Shown here: positions 25,838-38,975 of the stretch, in pieces | Position numbering within the stretch: the stretch's first letter is position 1 | Layout of the letters: each line of letters starts with the position of its first letter | NCBI GenBank assembly: GCA_020881915.1 | Contig: JAJFPB010000004.1 | Coordinates: forward strand, 1,612,001 to 1,676,000 | Origin: Paramyrothecium sp. XJ0827 | Taxonomy: Eukaryota; Ascomycota; Sordariomycetes; Hypocreales; Stachybotryaceae | DNA length: 64,000 nt | Reading direction: 5' to 3' | Notes under the pieces: model-generated | Seen by the model: the letters and a program-made list of their open reading frames with translations, nothing else | Told to the model about the DNA's origin: nothing | Database searches by the model: none | Made by a program: the position numbers and the translations under genes

Positions 25838-26203
25838 TTACAATTGCGGGTTAAGATACGACCTGTGGAGTGTAGCGTGCCGTCGGGCGACCTGGAACCA
25901 CTTTTTCGCTTCTAGGGCTCCACTGCATCGACCCAGTTGTACGAAACCTCCCCCCGAAATGGTGTCTTGCGCGCCCCCCTGGAAGGTCGAGCCGACCAAA
26001 AGGTACCTAGCACGAAGCTTCTTGCCCCTGCTCACAATAATTTCCATCCAACTGCCCAATTCCGCCATCTCCTTAACCTGTTTGTTGGCGTGGCCTTCTC
26101 CCCCGGATTCCTTCTTATCGCCCACCTTTTTTCGTGTCTCCGGATCGAAGAGAAAACGACTCGCGTGGAACATTAGCTTGTTCACTGGAATTGGTGCTGC
26201 CAT
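25838..26203 (-). CDS. Possible small hypothetical protein
   Basis: An ATG-initiated frame of 121 codons begins MAAPIPVNKLMFHASRFLFD and is divergent from the CCT gene 238 bp away. The first 27 residues (basic and hydrophobic, FDPETRKKV) look protein-like; the later part is less convincing. A GTGGGC donor after RKK and an in-frame CAAACAG acceptor could remove 48 nt without changing frame, so the true C-terminus is uncertain. I do not recognise the family. The opposite strand is also open here, which lowers confidence. Confidence 0.35.
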   Translation of the reverse strand: MAAPIPVNKLMFHASRFLFDPETRKKVGDKKESGGEGHANKQVKEMAELGSWMEIIVSRGKKLRARYLLVGSTFQGGAQDTISGGGFVQLGRCSGALEAKKWFQVARRHATLHRSYLNPQL

Positions 26204-26441
26204 TTCTCAAGCAATACCCAGCTGCCTCAGCTTCTGTCCGCGGAGCTATCCCATTCCCCTACGCAGCACGTTCTTGGCGTCAATCTGTCGTCCGCGTCTG
26301 ACAACCAGTCCGGGCTAGCATATTCACGCACACGCGAGCAGCTCTTTTGGACTCTCGACGCGCCTTAGCAACGAGCCCCTAGCATCTGCTTGGCTCCTCC
26401 ATCGACACCTCTTCCCCTCCCCATATCTGATCGCAGCAATC

Positions 26442-27923
<1,482 letters not shown>

Positions 27924-30900
27924 CGGGGCGCCGGGCAACACGAACACGCGGGAATCAGGTCAAAATTGGCACTAGGAATGAACACGCTTTCTTGATTGTA
28001 CCATAGCGGGACACGCAAGAATACCCAAAATCAGGCTGATCACTTGAACCGGGGCTTCCAGGTCTCTCAATCCTAGGTCATTGAAGGACTGCTCCGGGGA
28101 GATGTAATAATAGGGCCTCTGTGAGGCGAGACGGTCCATTCTCGTCGCTACGTGATGCGACACAGAATGTAAGAATAGCTGATATGGGACGCAAAACGCC
28201 TTCAGGCTCACTCGTTAAATTCGTGTTGACTGTCAAATACAACCCTGGGAAGGCCCTGGGGAGGATCGTCCAGGCCTAGGACTCAGGCTTTGACGTTCAA
28301 TCGCGGAAGGCGAACCGCCTTTTTTTTGCTAGACTTGGCCGATCCTTTCTCCCTGATCATCTCCAAGGCAGAGGTCAACTCACAACACCTCACATCACAT
28401 CTGAATAACCCTGTCGCGCCGACACCAAAAGGTGGTGGCGCATGCACACGCCCATGCTCGCTTTCCTCGCCTCGATGGCACAGTGGACCTGCGTGAGGCG
28501 CGGAAGACGCCCAGGTCTTCCGTGCGGCTAGGCGCTTACCTGCGGAGAGGGTGAATTCGTACCGGCGTGGCAATTCGTCCAGTGCCGCCAACGCGCGCAA
28601 ACATGGAGGCTGTGTGCGTGCGCGCCCTCCACGCTCCTCTGGATGCGACCACACGAAACAAAGAGGATTGCAGATTGTTGTGCTGAGCCCCCCCTCCGCT
28701 TCGCTTCCCTTTGATACCCCGCCATTGTGCATGTTCGCTCGTCTAGAGCCTTGAGGGGGGGTGAGGGGGGTGTAAGGCTCGGGAGCACCCGAAGCGAAAA
28801 GAAAAAAGAAAAGGGGGGGCCAAACAGTTCTCTGCAGTCCTGCCTTTTCTGGTCACATAGGATTCGAAACACGACGAGCAGGGAGACAAGTAATCGGGCC
28901 AGAGACGTGTGCAGCACAGCACGCGGCTCCCTTGCATACTGCATCGTATCCGGAAATGGCACAGAGATGACAGCTTTTGGACGTTTTGGGCCGGCCTCTG
29001 CATGTTTCAAGACAATGGCTGTATCAAATCAAGAACAACTTGAGGTTTGGGGCGAATGCACGTCAGATGAATCGAGTAGGCAGGTCTCGCAGGACCAACA
29101 CATTTTGGGGTATCACATTTCGTTCAGGGGACGGGAGACGATTGCCTGCGAGCCTGCTCCTTCTGGCACGTAACGTTATGGCCCGGCTGACCATGGCTTT
29201 CGCGAGTCTCCGCGCGATCAGCCTGTTGGCTCCTCCGTCTGGATCGGGGTGGTCACATCGGATGACAACGGGTGCTTCGCAAGGACGGGGACCCGACGGC
29301 AGCCAGAGTTGAAGGGGGGGGGGGGGGTTTGGAGGAGCCCTTTGCCACCTCGTCCTTGTGCGCCGAGTTGCAGTCTAATTACCTTAATTTTCTAGCGTCC
29401 AAGGCAGATTTTTTTTGTTCTTTTTTGTTTTGAATCTTGCGTGATACGGTAGAGAAGGAGAAGAAGAGCTGTTAAACAAGTGCGGTTTTCCTACGACTGC
29501 AGTCAATGGCCCGAAACAGCTCCCAAAATGGGACGTACCTAAGGTATTCCAAATCTGTTCTGAATCTGGTAAAAAACTCACAGTACCAACTCCGGAACAT
29601 TATACCTACTACGTTGTACTGTATACCCCTTCTGGCATTTACCTTATACTGTTGTCGAACAGGGGTAGGGGGTCTGAGTGTCTCTTCGACTGCATCGATG
29701 GATCTCGTAAGGCTACGAAGCAGTGTGACACTGACCCATTCGGCACGCGGCTGGGGCGCCTAAGCGCCTACTTTGCCTACCCTTGCCTACCCCGTGGCTT
29801 TTCTTACCATGAATACGGGTCATCGCATCTTTGTCTATCCCCGTGATGCGGGCGTTGTGCAGAACGCCATGTTTCACCTTGACCAGGCCCCGCAGGCCCG
29901 GCGGCGATTTAGGCGTCTTTGAATCTTTTATCCGCATCAAGACTACACGATTCCGCCTTGCCACACCATTTGTAGGGACGGATAGGGCAAAATGGCCTTT
30001 TGCAGTGCAACGCTGCGCAACGCACCCTCGGTTCCTGCGCTCCTGTGGGCGGTTTGGGGAGGGGCGGGCTGGCCCGAGGACAGCTGAACGCGTCTGAGGA
30101 AGATTGGGGGAAAGCGGATGAAGAAAGTGTCATGTCGATGTCGCTGTCGCTGTCTATCCCAAGGCAGATATCATGGATTTGAGGCTCCGCGATCTGAGGC
30201 TTGGCCACTTCCAAGCGCCTCCACCTGCCCTCTTCGCTGCCCACCCAAGCGTCTTCATGGTGTTTCTCGCTATCTTCGCCGGGAGAGTAAACATGGGATC
30301 TGTAAGCACAAGGCACGGGGCACAGAATGCCGAAGCCTCACGAGGCCCCATCGTAGCCTTCAACTCCTTGCCCGCCGCGGCCCGTGGCGTGGCTACCCTG
30401 GTGGAGTCGAGCAACCAACACGCTCTCGTTTCTGCATGCGGGTGGTTTCCTCCCCCCAAAGGTCCGTCGCTTAACTTCTGCAAGCCGAGCCTGGCACTTC
30501 ATTGCAATATTCCTCCCCCCCCCACTCATTGCCCGCTTCGCAATTGTATTTCTCAACCCGTGGATCATCGCACCACATGAGGTCTACTGTGCCTCGTACA
30601 TCCGACGACATGGTAAACTATCTACCTACCTTATGCGGTCTTCTCGATTCCGAGGGATTGGGCGTGCATGGCGCTATTCTAAGAATAGGAGCGTCACAAA
30701 GTCACGTCTTGCATGTACAGCCGAGTCTCCAGCCCCGCCCGTGAGTGTAGCTGGAGTAACAAGGTGTGGGCAGGGCGTTGGCCGCGGTGCTATGGCGCAG
30801 GAGGTTTTGGCTGTTGCCCACGGGGTCATTCCGGATCTTCTACAATTTTGCTCTCTGACCATGGCAATTCTGGGGAAGAGAATGACAACCCCAACATAGC

Positions 30901-33900
30901 TTGCAAACCAACATGGTGGCAACTGAGCCGTGACTCACCTATCTTTCGCATTGGCAATCCTGGGCGTAGTGTTCAAGAACCGCTCTAACTCTAAAGCATT
31001 CCCAGGTGGTATTCTCTTTTTCTTCTCAAACATTGCTAGGTTCATCCCGCTTGATGTCTCGAAGCATCACGCGTGCTTGCTACTTTACCCAGTTTGCCGA
31101 GACCCCCCGTATGCCGAAGGATTTCGGGTGGGAGCTTGTCATAGAACGGCGTCTACAGACCCTCGGCCGAGTATGGCCCACGTTCTCGTCTCGTTCCTGA
31201 ATTGTGTGGTGGGGTGAGGGTGCTTCGCGACCCGAAGGCCTTAGTCACCATTCCAGGATTATTGTGGGAGCTACAAGACTGCTAGCCTTGATCGGAAACC
31301 CGGTCTACAGGAGTCGACGCGCTCAGCGTTGGCACTCTTCAAGTCGTTGACAAGTAACCCCCCTGCTCCTTGTAAGCCATGTGCAGCGCAACCCTGCATT
31401 GCGAACGCCCGGCCGGCCTGCTGTGAGCCGTTTGGTGCAAACACCTGTGCTTTTTATGGCGGCAACATATGCATCCTCGGTACATTGCAGGAACTCCTCA
31501 TGCAAGCCGGAGCCGAGATTTTTAGTATGGGATGGTAGCCATCATGACAGTTCAGTGCATGTCGAGATAAGGTAACTTATATTGGGTAGGTAGCACGAAG
31601 CACAATTCGAAGGCATCTCTTCAAAGACATCTTGTCGCTGAATCATTGCATGGAATCCCTGGCCGGTTGCTCCCTGATGGTGTGACGATCAACATCCCCT
31701 GTCCTGCTCAGCGCCCTGAAGGCCGATCCGTCGGCGCCGATTCGGCAGACGTGAACGCAAGGTATCGTGACCTCGAAAAGGGTGGCCGCAAAGTGGCCAT
31801 GGAATCAAAATTGGCCAACAACCTGGAAGATTTGCATACCTTGCAGTCATAGGACTGGAATGCCGACCATGTAGGCTTGCTCTCGGTTCCCGGCTTTTTT
31901 TTAAGGATTAGAGCATGGGATGTGATCCCGCCCGGTTGCTGTAAGAGTTCCTCTACCACCGGCATTTTCTAGAGGAAGAGGAGGAGGTAATTGCCGCAGG
32001 CGTTAGAAGCTACCTTCTACAATCAGTATTCCCTATCGTCCTGAGAATAACTGCGCTGAGAATAGAAAGGCAAGACCACAGCCAAGGTAGTGACAAATAA
32101 CACGGGTTGAGTGACAAGGCGACAGGGGGGGCGGAGTACAAGGTAGCGCAACCAGGCTGAAATGATGTTGTGCAACCAGACTTTTCCTAAACCGTCGGCT
32201 GACGGCCGTTGTCCTTCGAGTCGAGACGTGGCCTGCAAATCGCAATATGACGCGGTGACTGCCTGTCGATGAGTAGTGACACCTTCCAGAGCAACATAGT
32301 AGCTGCTTAGTGACCTGGGTCGATCCGAGACGGTGCGGGTGAGCACTGCGTGCGTGATAACCTCTGAAAGGACCGCAAGTCACAACTGCCTGCTGAAGGG
32401 GCCAAGCCAGAAGAACCAGAGCGCCACCTGGTGAGTAAGATCCTGCATTGGTCGGTCCAGTCCAGGTGCCACAGGGGCGAATTGCCCACTTGCTGATGTG
32501 GTATCTGGATGTTGGAGTAGCGTTGGATGCTTTGAGGTGCGCGAAGGATAAACGACCAATACCCTGCTCATCACTTGCCTGTTGCATTTTCGCGGCCCCA
32601 ATCGCGCATCCTATCTCTAAGTGATGAAACGTACCTAGTGGTCGGGGGTTCGGCGTGGAGTATCTCGCCCGCAAAGTATGGTTTGATAACCGGGGTGGCA
32701 GACTAACTAAGCGGCCACCACCAAGAACCGTCCTTATTGGGATTGGACTTGGTTCTACTCGGCCAAAGATACGTCGTGCCAAGCCAAGTGTCCGCTGGCG
32801 AACAGCTTGATTGCTTTCCCCCAGGGCACGAAGACGAAAGCCAGGCCGGTCTGCAGCAACGGGCCAATTGCGGAGACGACCACACGTAGCCCTACCAGCC
32901 GGAAGTTGTGCCACCTCTCCACAATGGGTTCTAATTTAGGAAGCTCAAGCCTGCCGCTACTGTGCCTTAGTTTGCCTCATGGAGCGTCGTTGGTGCTGGG
33001 GCCAAGCTGCCAAGGTACCGTACCGTACCGTACCTAAGCCGCTGCTAGGAGCGCCTCTTCCCAACGGCCACGCTACGACCCCGGATTTGGCATAGGCCAC
33101 CATGGAGCTCTGAACGTTGAAAGCCTTCTGTCGGTATCGGGACAGTGGAAAGGGTATCTCCAATGCCCGAGGACCGGCCCGGGGAGGGGGTGCTCGCGAG
33201 TCCTTTAACGCACTCAACCACTGCGATGTAACCGGGGAACCCTCCACAAGCGATGGATTTTATCTACTCTACCATCATAGGCCAAAGCTGATTCGTGGGG
33301 TGCCAGTTGTTATGTAGAGACCCTTCAGAGAGCGGCAGCCACAAAAATGGCCAAGCCGCCTGCGTCGTCCACTCAGAGCGACGAAGAGCATGATTGCCGC
33401 AGATGAGTGCGCGAGACTGCTTACAGTGGGAATGATGGTCGGAGATTGTAATCCATTAACGCCATATCCGCGCCCACTCCCCCCCTTCTCTGTCCCCTGG
33501 ACTCCCGCCACTGAGTATCTCGGTCAGCTTCCGTGCCTCATGCCCTCTCTCCTTATGCTGGGCCGATGTTCAGAAGACAGCAACAGCCAGGTCGAGAGTT
33601 TTCGAAATGGTCACGGCAGACCCTCGGTCTGTAAGTTAACAACACACCACACCCCCAGTCGTGTGCTCTTGAGCGAGGCTACACAGGACAAAACGATCGG
33701 GGCTTAAACCGTCCCCCTCGGCCCACCTAGGTAGGTAGGTATGCCGAAGGGACACACGCATAGCGTCGCTGGGTGCAACCAAACGCGGTCAGAAACTGAC
33801 TACGCTACGCAACTTGAGCAACCGTTCTCGCCAGCAGGGGGACCTGTCCCTCCTTGTCATCGACCCCTGCCGCTCTAGTGCCTTAGCCTATTTCCTCGGG

Positions 33901-34232
33901 ATGGGGTGGGCTAACCACCCATTGCGCGCTGATCTACCACGTTAGGCTTAACACACGAGCACGTTTATTTTCAGGAATATGGTAAGGTTATGGCACGGCA
34001 AGGCGTAGGTGGTGATGAGGGCGAGGTGAGAGGTCGCCGACCTTCACTCACCTTGGATCGACGTCTTGGCTTTTCCTCTGACACCTCGAGATTTCAGCAG
34101 TCGATGGACGGAGACGGCTGAGGTGCCTCTGACTAACTACATCGGAGGTAACGTCGATAGCCACAGCTTTCTAAATATGGTATCCACCCTACCCGAACCC
34201 CATGCTCTTGTAAGTGCATCTGAACCTTCGAC

Positions 34233-34236
<4 letters not shown>

Positions 34237-34265
<29 letters not shown>
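34237..34265. repeat. (AC)n microsatellite
   Basis: An uninterrupted AC dinucleotide run of about 14 units in the region upstream of the C2H2 regulator gene. Confidence 0.95.
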
Positions 34266-34267
<2 letters not shown>

Positions 34268-34818
34268 CTACATGCACCGTCCTTGCCTTACCAGGCGCGA
34301 CCCCCTGTTCGCTTCCCCCCCTCCGACTGTCTGCTCGCATCCGTCCCAACCAACACCTCCATGATTCCAAAATCGTCTGTTTTTGGTCGCTGAGTTGAAT
34401 TTGATCTACCTGTGTTCGCCTCCAGTCCGCCTCGTTCGCCGGATTGAGCTGCAGCTTGTTTCGGCTGAGGAAGATCCTTCTGCAGACCCCGTTCCTCCCA
34501 AGGCACTTCGTCTGGGGCACGTCCCTCGGGAGTCAAACGTCTCTCGTCCACGACACCGACCTCCCACCCTGGTCCTTAGTTACAGAGGCTCAACCAGACC
34601 TCGCTCGGAAATATTGCATTCCACGGCTTTCAGACAGGGCAGGGCAGCCAACAGCATATTCAGAGGCCCTGTTGTTTCCGTCTCCCGTGCGTGGCGTCGC
34701 CACTGCGACCCTGCAGAGACGCACCGGCCTTGACCAGGGGGCCTCGAGAACTGGGTCCACGTCGTGATCGACCCGCGCCGCACCAACGGCCACCGGTTTT
34801 GGCCTGCGGGCACCTTGG

Positions 34819-34842
34819 GGGAGGAGGAGGAGGAGGAGGAGG
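34819..34842. repeat. (GGA)n trinucleotide tract
   Basis: Eight consecutive GGA/GAG units in noncoding DNA. Confidence 0.9.
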
Positions 34843-35098
34843 TGCAAACTGAGCCCACCCAACAACTAGGACCCATGCCTTATCCGCACTCCAGATGGTG
34901 GTGCCTTGGCCCGCGGGCGTGGGCGCCGTAAGGCATGGCGTACCTTGCAGTTGGCACTACCATGTGCATGCAACCCCATCTCAGCTGGCAGGGTTATTTG
35001 TGGCCGTTTGAGGTTCGACGTGAACTATTCGTGCCCTTGCCGTCATCAATCGGTCTCCATTTCTTTCTGCCGTTAGCCCAGTCTTCACTTACATGTAC

Positions 35099-35177
35099 CT
35101 TGCCATGCCTTGCCATGCCATGCCATGCCATGCCTTGTCTTGCCTCGCCTTGCCTTGCGTTGCCTTGCCTTGCCTTA
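35099..35177. repeat. TGCCW pentanucleotide array
   Basis: About fifteen imperfect 5-nt units, first mostly TGCCA then mostly TGCCT, with single-base changes. It lies about 520 bp before the start codon of the regulator gene, so it may be in its promoter or leader. Confidence 0.9.
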
Positions 35178-35694
35178 CCATGTCTCCCATCTTGTTATAG
35201 CAATGCCTCCTTGAATTCCTATCTTTGTCACCACCCCAATTCTGTCCGTTTCATTGCAGATGGAGACTTGCTCCGTCTAACCTCGACCCCGACTTGGCTG
35301 CCGTGAGCCTGACCTGGCCAATTGGCCAATCTATCCCTCACTCAACCGTCATCCCATCCAACCCCCATACCCGCGCGGGCGTACCCAGTGACGGTTTCTT
35401 TCCGCAAGCGCGCACTGAGGCTCCATGTTGGACATCTTTCCATCAAGTCTCTCGTCCGCTGCAACTGTCTTGTTCCGTCTTTAGACCAACACCCCCTTTC
35501 TCCTACCTCTACATGCACCTGCAGTGCCTATTCCCATCTCCATGTTCTAAACTCATCACCTCCAAATAACGTCGTTCTTTCAGCCAGCTGGGCTGTGTAT
35601 TACTAAGTTTGGTCTCTGGTCGTTCAACGTCGTTTCCAACGCAACTATCTACTTTTACTTTTTTTTTCCTGCTTCCACATATAAGCATCTCACC

Positions 35695-38600
35695 ATGGCT
35701 AGCCTTCGGAATATCATGAATGTCGATGAAGACCATCCCGACTCAGGCTCGCTTAAAAGGGACAACGACGCTCATCCAACTCCTCCCCAACAGCCCCCGT
35801 TAGACTCATCGTCGCACATCTCGGCCTATCATTCAGACTTGTCGACGACTCTACCACCTACTCATCTTCACAGAGCAGCATCGTCGTCTCATGCTTTGCC
35901 TTCTCTGACACCCGACATGTACCCATCGTCTGCGTCCCCCGGCTTCTCCAGCTCTGGCTCAACTTCGCGACGTCGCAGCAATACAAGCACAGACTCCATG
36001 GACGCTCCTTATGGCTATGCCCACATGGGCTCATCTGCTGCCGGCCCCGTGCGGCCCAACGGATCCAGAACTTCAGGAGCAGATGTGCCACTCAAATTGA
36101 CGCCGGTTACCGGAAAAGTCAGTCGTGCAAAGAAGGGGGTCCCCGTTCATGTCTGCGAGCAATGTCGACCCCACAAGGTACGCACAGCTGCCAACCTATA
36201 CCTCATGAGAGCTAATCCTGACTCTGGCGTCCAGACTTTCACTAGGGCCGAGCACCTAAGGTTGTACATAGTCTAATCACGTCTTCACTTGGTCATGGCT
36301 GACATTGTTAGGCGTCATCAATTGAGCCATCAACCGCCAGACAGACCCTGCCCCGTCCCGGGATGCGGCAAGGTGTTCCATCGGCGAGACCTCCTGGAGC
36401 GTCACCAGCAACGGCAGTAAGATCAAGCCTCCCAAAACATAAGCCCAAGCAGAAATCGAACAAAATAGTCTAACCAATTGGCGCAGTGAACAAGAAGACA
36501 GGGCTTCCAGAACCACCAGCAGCCCTCAAAGCCAGGACTACCAGCACCCGCCATCTACAGGCGCTTATCCCTACGTTGGCCAAGACCGTCCTCTTCCATC
36601 ACTGACACAGTCCGATCCTGATATTGGCCTAAGCACTGGTGCATGGGACCCTAGCCTCAACTTGGGCAGCTCCGGTGGCTCGACAATGTCACAGGGAGGC
36701 GGATACCCGACCTCGGGGACCGACACGAGCTACGCCATACCCGACTTCAACACACTCCCCCAGAGCCTCGGGCCCGCCTTCACCCCTCGCATCACCCCCG
36801 ATCCAAGATTAGACTTACTATCTAGAGTTCCTACGCAGCTCTCCATTCCCGACGACAGCGTGGCACTGGCCTGGCATGACGGACTTCGGCTGCCGTCGTC
36901 CGCCTCGAGCACCTATTCGACGCCTTCCGACGAGCCGGCGCGGGTTGCTGGAAATGACTGGCGTGCTCAAGCCTCGCCTTATCCGTCTGTTCCAAGAGAC
37001 ATGCACAGTCCCAACGTGGACACGACTGCCTACTCCATGCCCTTGAGCTACTCGAACTCCCCCGATCCGGTATACTATACAGAAACCATCAGTTTACCGA
37101 TACCCGGGTTCGAGGAAAATCCTCTATACAGTTCTCAACAAATGCCGATAACTCTAGTTCGTAGCCTCTCCCCACCACTGGCTGAAGTTCAAATATCTGA
37201 GACTTTAGTCCCCGCGCCCTCGTCGCTACCGACAGATCGGCTGATTATGCCTCGCGCTTGCGGCCGCCAGCCAGGGGATGCGCGCGACCTGCTGGCGGCC
37301 AAGCTCTTGATGCCGGCGTCCTTGAGCTCGACGTCCTTGAGCTCGACGTTACGTGATGCCATTCCCGCTTATCTCGAGGTCTACTGGAGCAAGGTGCACC
37401 CTATGTACCCTATCATCCATAAGGCTACCGTCAAGAACCCGACCGAGATCGCTCTGGAGCACGATGATGTGCTACGGTGCGCCATGGCTTCTGTCGCAAC
37501 TCAATTCTGCGACAACAAGGACGACCGCATCAAAGGAGACCAGCTGCATGCATATGCCTGGCAAAAGTCCAAGGTGGTAAGTGTGTAAAGTGCCCCTTTT
37601 AGGAAAACTTCCTTTGAGACGGGCTCTATGACAACGAGTTACTGATAAAATGTGCTTCAGTTCACACAACCAGATGATTGGCCATTGCAAGTCATGCAGA
37701 CGGTCCTCCTGTGCGAGTATTACGCACGGTTCCGAGGCCGGAAGAAGACCTCTCACCAGCCTTCTTCACGATTCAAACTGCTCTTCAGAAAGGTGAGTCG
37801 CAACATCCTCTCATCACCACAAAATAGTCTTTCCTCGTCACAAACTTTGAGATACTTTTCTGTGACCACGCCAGAGCATCGCGGGCTGACCCTCGCCACT
37901 TTAGGTTTTCCAAGAGCAACGACTAAATGTATTCTACCCCCTGGCTAGTGGTGCGGTTGAGCGGTGGAAGTCGTGGTTGAGAACGGAAGCTTTGAATAGG
38001 CTTGCTGCAGCATGCTTCGTTCTCGACGTTCACACAATGTGTTACTACGAGCAGCCTTCGTGTGCTCCGGCGTCCGATTTAGACTATTCCTCCCCCGGAA
38101 CACTCTCGGTTCCGTTGTCCGGCAGCACAATGCAGCTCTGGGACGCCGAGGACTTGCAGCTATGGGAACACCTCATAGCATCACACCGAGGTATCGTGAC
38201 AGTTGGCAATGTGTTTCCGCAAGGGCTCAAGTCTTCGGATGCTGCTCTTCTGCCCACTTTCGACGCTTCTGTTCTGCTGGCCGCATATGCATTGCAACTT
38301 CCCCGGTTACGAACACCGGGAGCTGTTGATCTCAAGCATGAGGTGTTGGCCAGCCCGGCAGAAGATCTGCCAATTGCTATATTATTTACGGATTCCCCTT
38401 CGGCGAATACTTACATAGCGCTCCAATATACGCCACTACACGCGCTGCTCTCAGTGTCCGGAGACAGCTGGGTTTTCAACAAGAAAGTACTTGACGAAAG
38501 TTCATTCGTCCACGATCAATTGCAATTGGGAGAATGGCGCAACTCAGACGACTGCCGCAAGGCAGTCATCTTTGCCACCCGCGCACTGAAGCTCTTTCTC

Positions 38601-38975
38601 GGCGCGTCCGCATTTCTTAACGATAAAGGGGGCGGAGTCACCATGGGGAAGACCAGAAAGCTTGCGTGGGGAGATATCTCAGACTACTGGGCATTTTATG
38701 TTTGCACTCTCATATGCTGGGCCTATGGCAAGCGTGACGGAAACGCAGCCATTGCGCAAAACGTGGCAATAGACTGGATAAGAAGGACGGCGGATCTGCA
38801 ACCAGCACAGAAAGACCAGCTCATTGATAGAGAGGCTGCCCGTGGGGTTGTGGATCTGGCCAGAGGAATCCTAGCCCGAGAAAGCCTCGGCGGCCGCAAC
38901 ATTCTGTTGGCTGACGCTGTCGGTGTTTTGACAAAACTGCAAGATGGCAGCACCCGAGCCTTTCAATCAACATGA
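35695..38975 (+). CDS. C2H2 zinc-finger transcription factor with fungal-specific TF domain
   Basis: Six exons: 35695-36177, 36235-36260 (26 nt), 36312-36416, 36487-37576, 37661-37792, 37905-38975; 968 residues, start in a CACCATGG context. A Ser/Thr/Pro-rich N-terminus leads to two zinc fingers at about 154-205: HVCEQCRPHKTFTRAEHLRR with HQLSH, and CPVPGCGKVFHRRDLLERHQ with QRH. Finger 1 has two extra residues between the Cys pair and first His compared with the canonical spacing. A long Ser/Pro linker is followed by a fungal_trans-like domain from about residue 490 (LRDAIPAYLEVYWSKVHPMY, LRCAMASVATQFCDN, QTVLLCEYYARFRGRKKT). This AmdX/Klf1-like layout marks a DNA-binding regulator; its target genes cannot be read from the sequence. 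Confidence 0.9.

Larger units (their letters stand above)
27924..35694. other. Long gene-free region upstream of the C2H2 regulator gene
   Basis: 7.8 kb with no gene I can support on either strand. ORFs up to 293 codons occur but read as Arg/Ser/Pro/His-rich, lack family motifs and mostly lack a good start. The segment holds a G14 run (29314-29327), an (AC)n microsatellite (34237-34265), a (GGA)n tract (34819-34842), a TGCCW pentanucleotide array (about 35099-35177), GGTACC-type words (33013-33034, 33728-33740) and a CT-rich leader running into the ATG at 35695. Part of it is probably an extended promoter and 5' leader for the regulator gene; noncoding transcripts are possible but not shown. 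Confidence 0.5.

Noticed and set aside
29314..29327. G14 homopolymer as a possible G-quadruplex
   Set aside because: A single run without the spaced G-tracts of a typical quadruplex; more simply a homopolymer repeat.
32033..32914. 293-codon open frame on the minus strand
   Set aside because: Composition is dominated by Arg, Ser, His, Pro and Cys, no domain or motif is visible, and no supporting splice structure or flanking signals are seen; it looks like a chance frame in GC-rich noncoding DNA.
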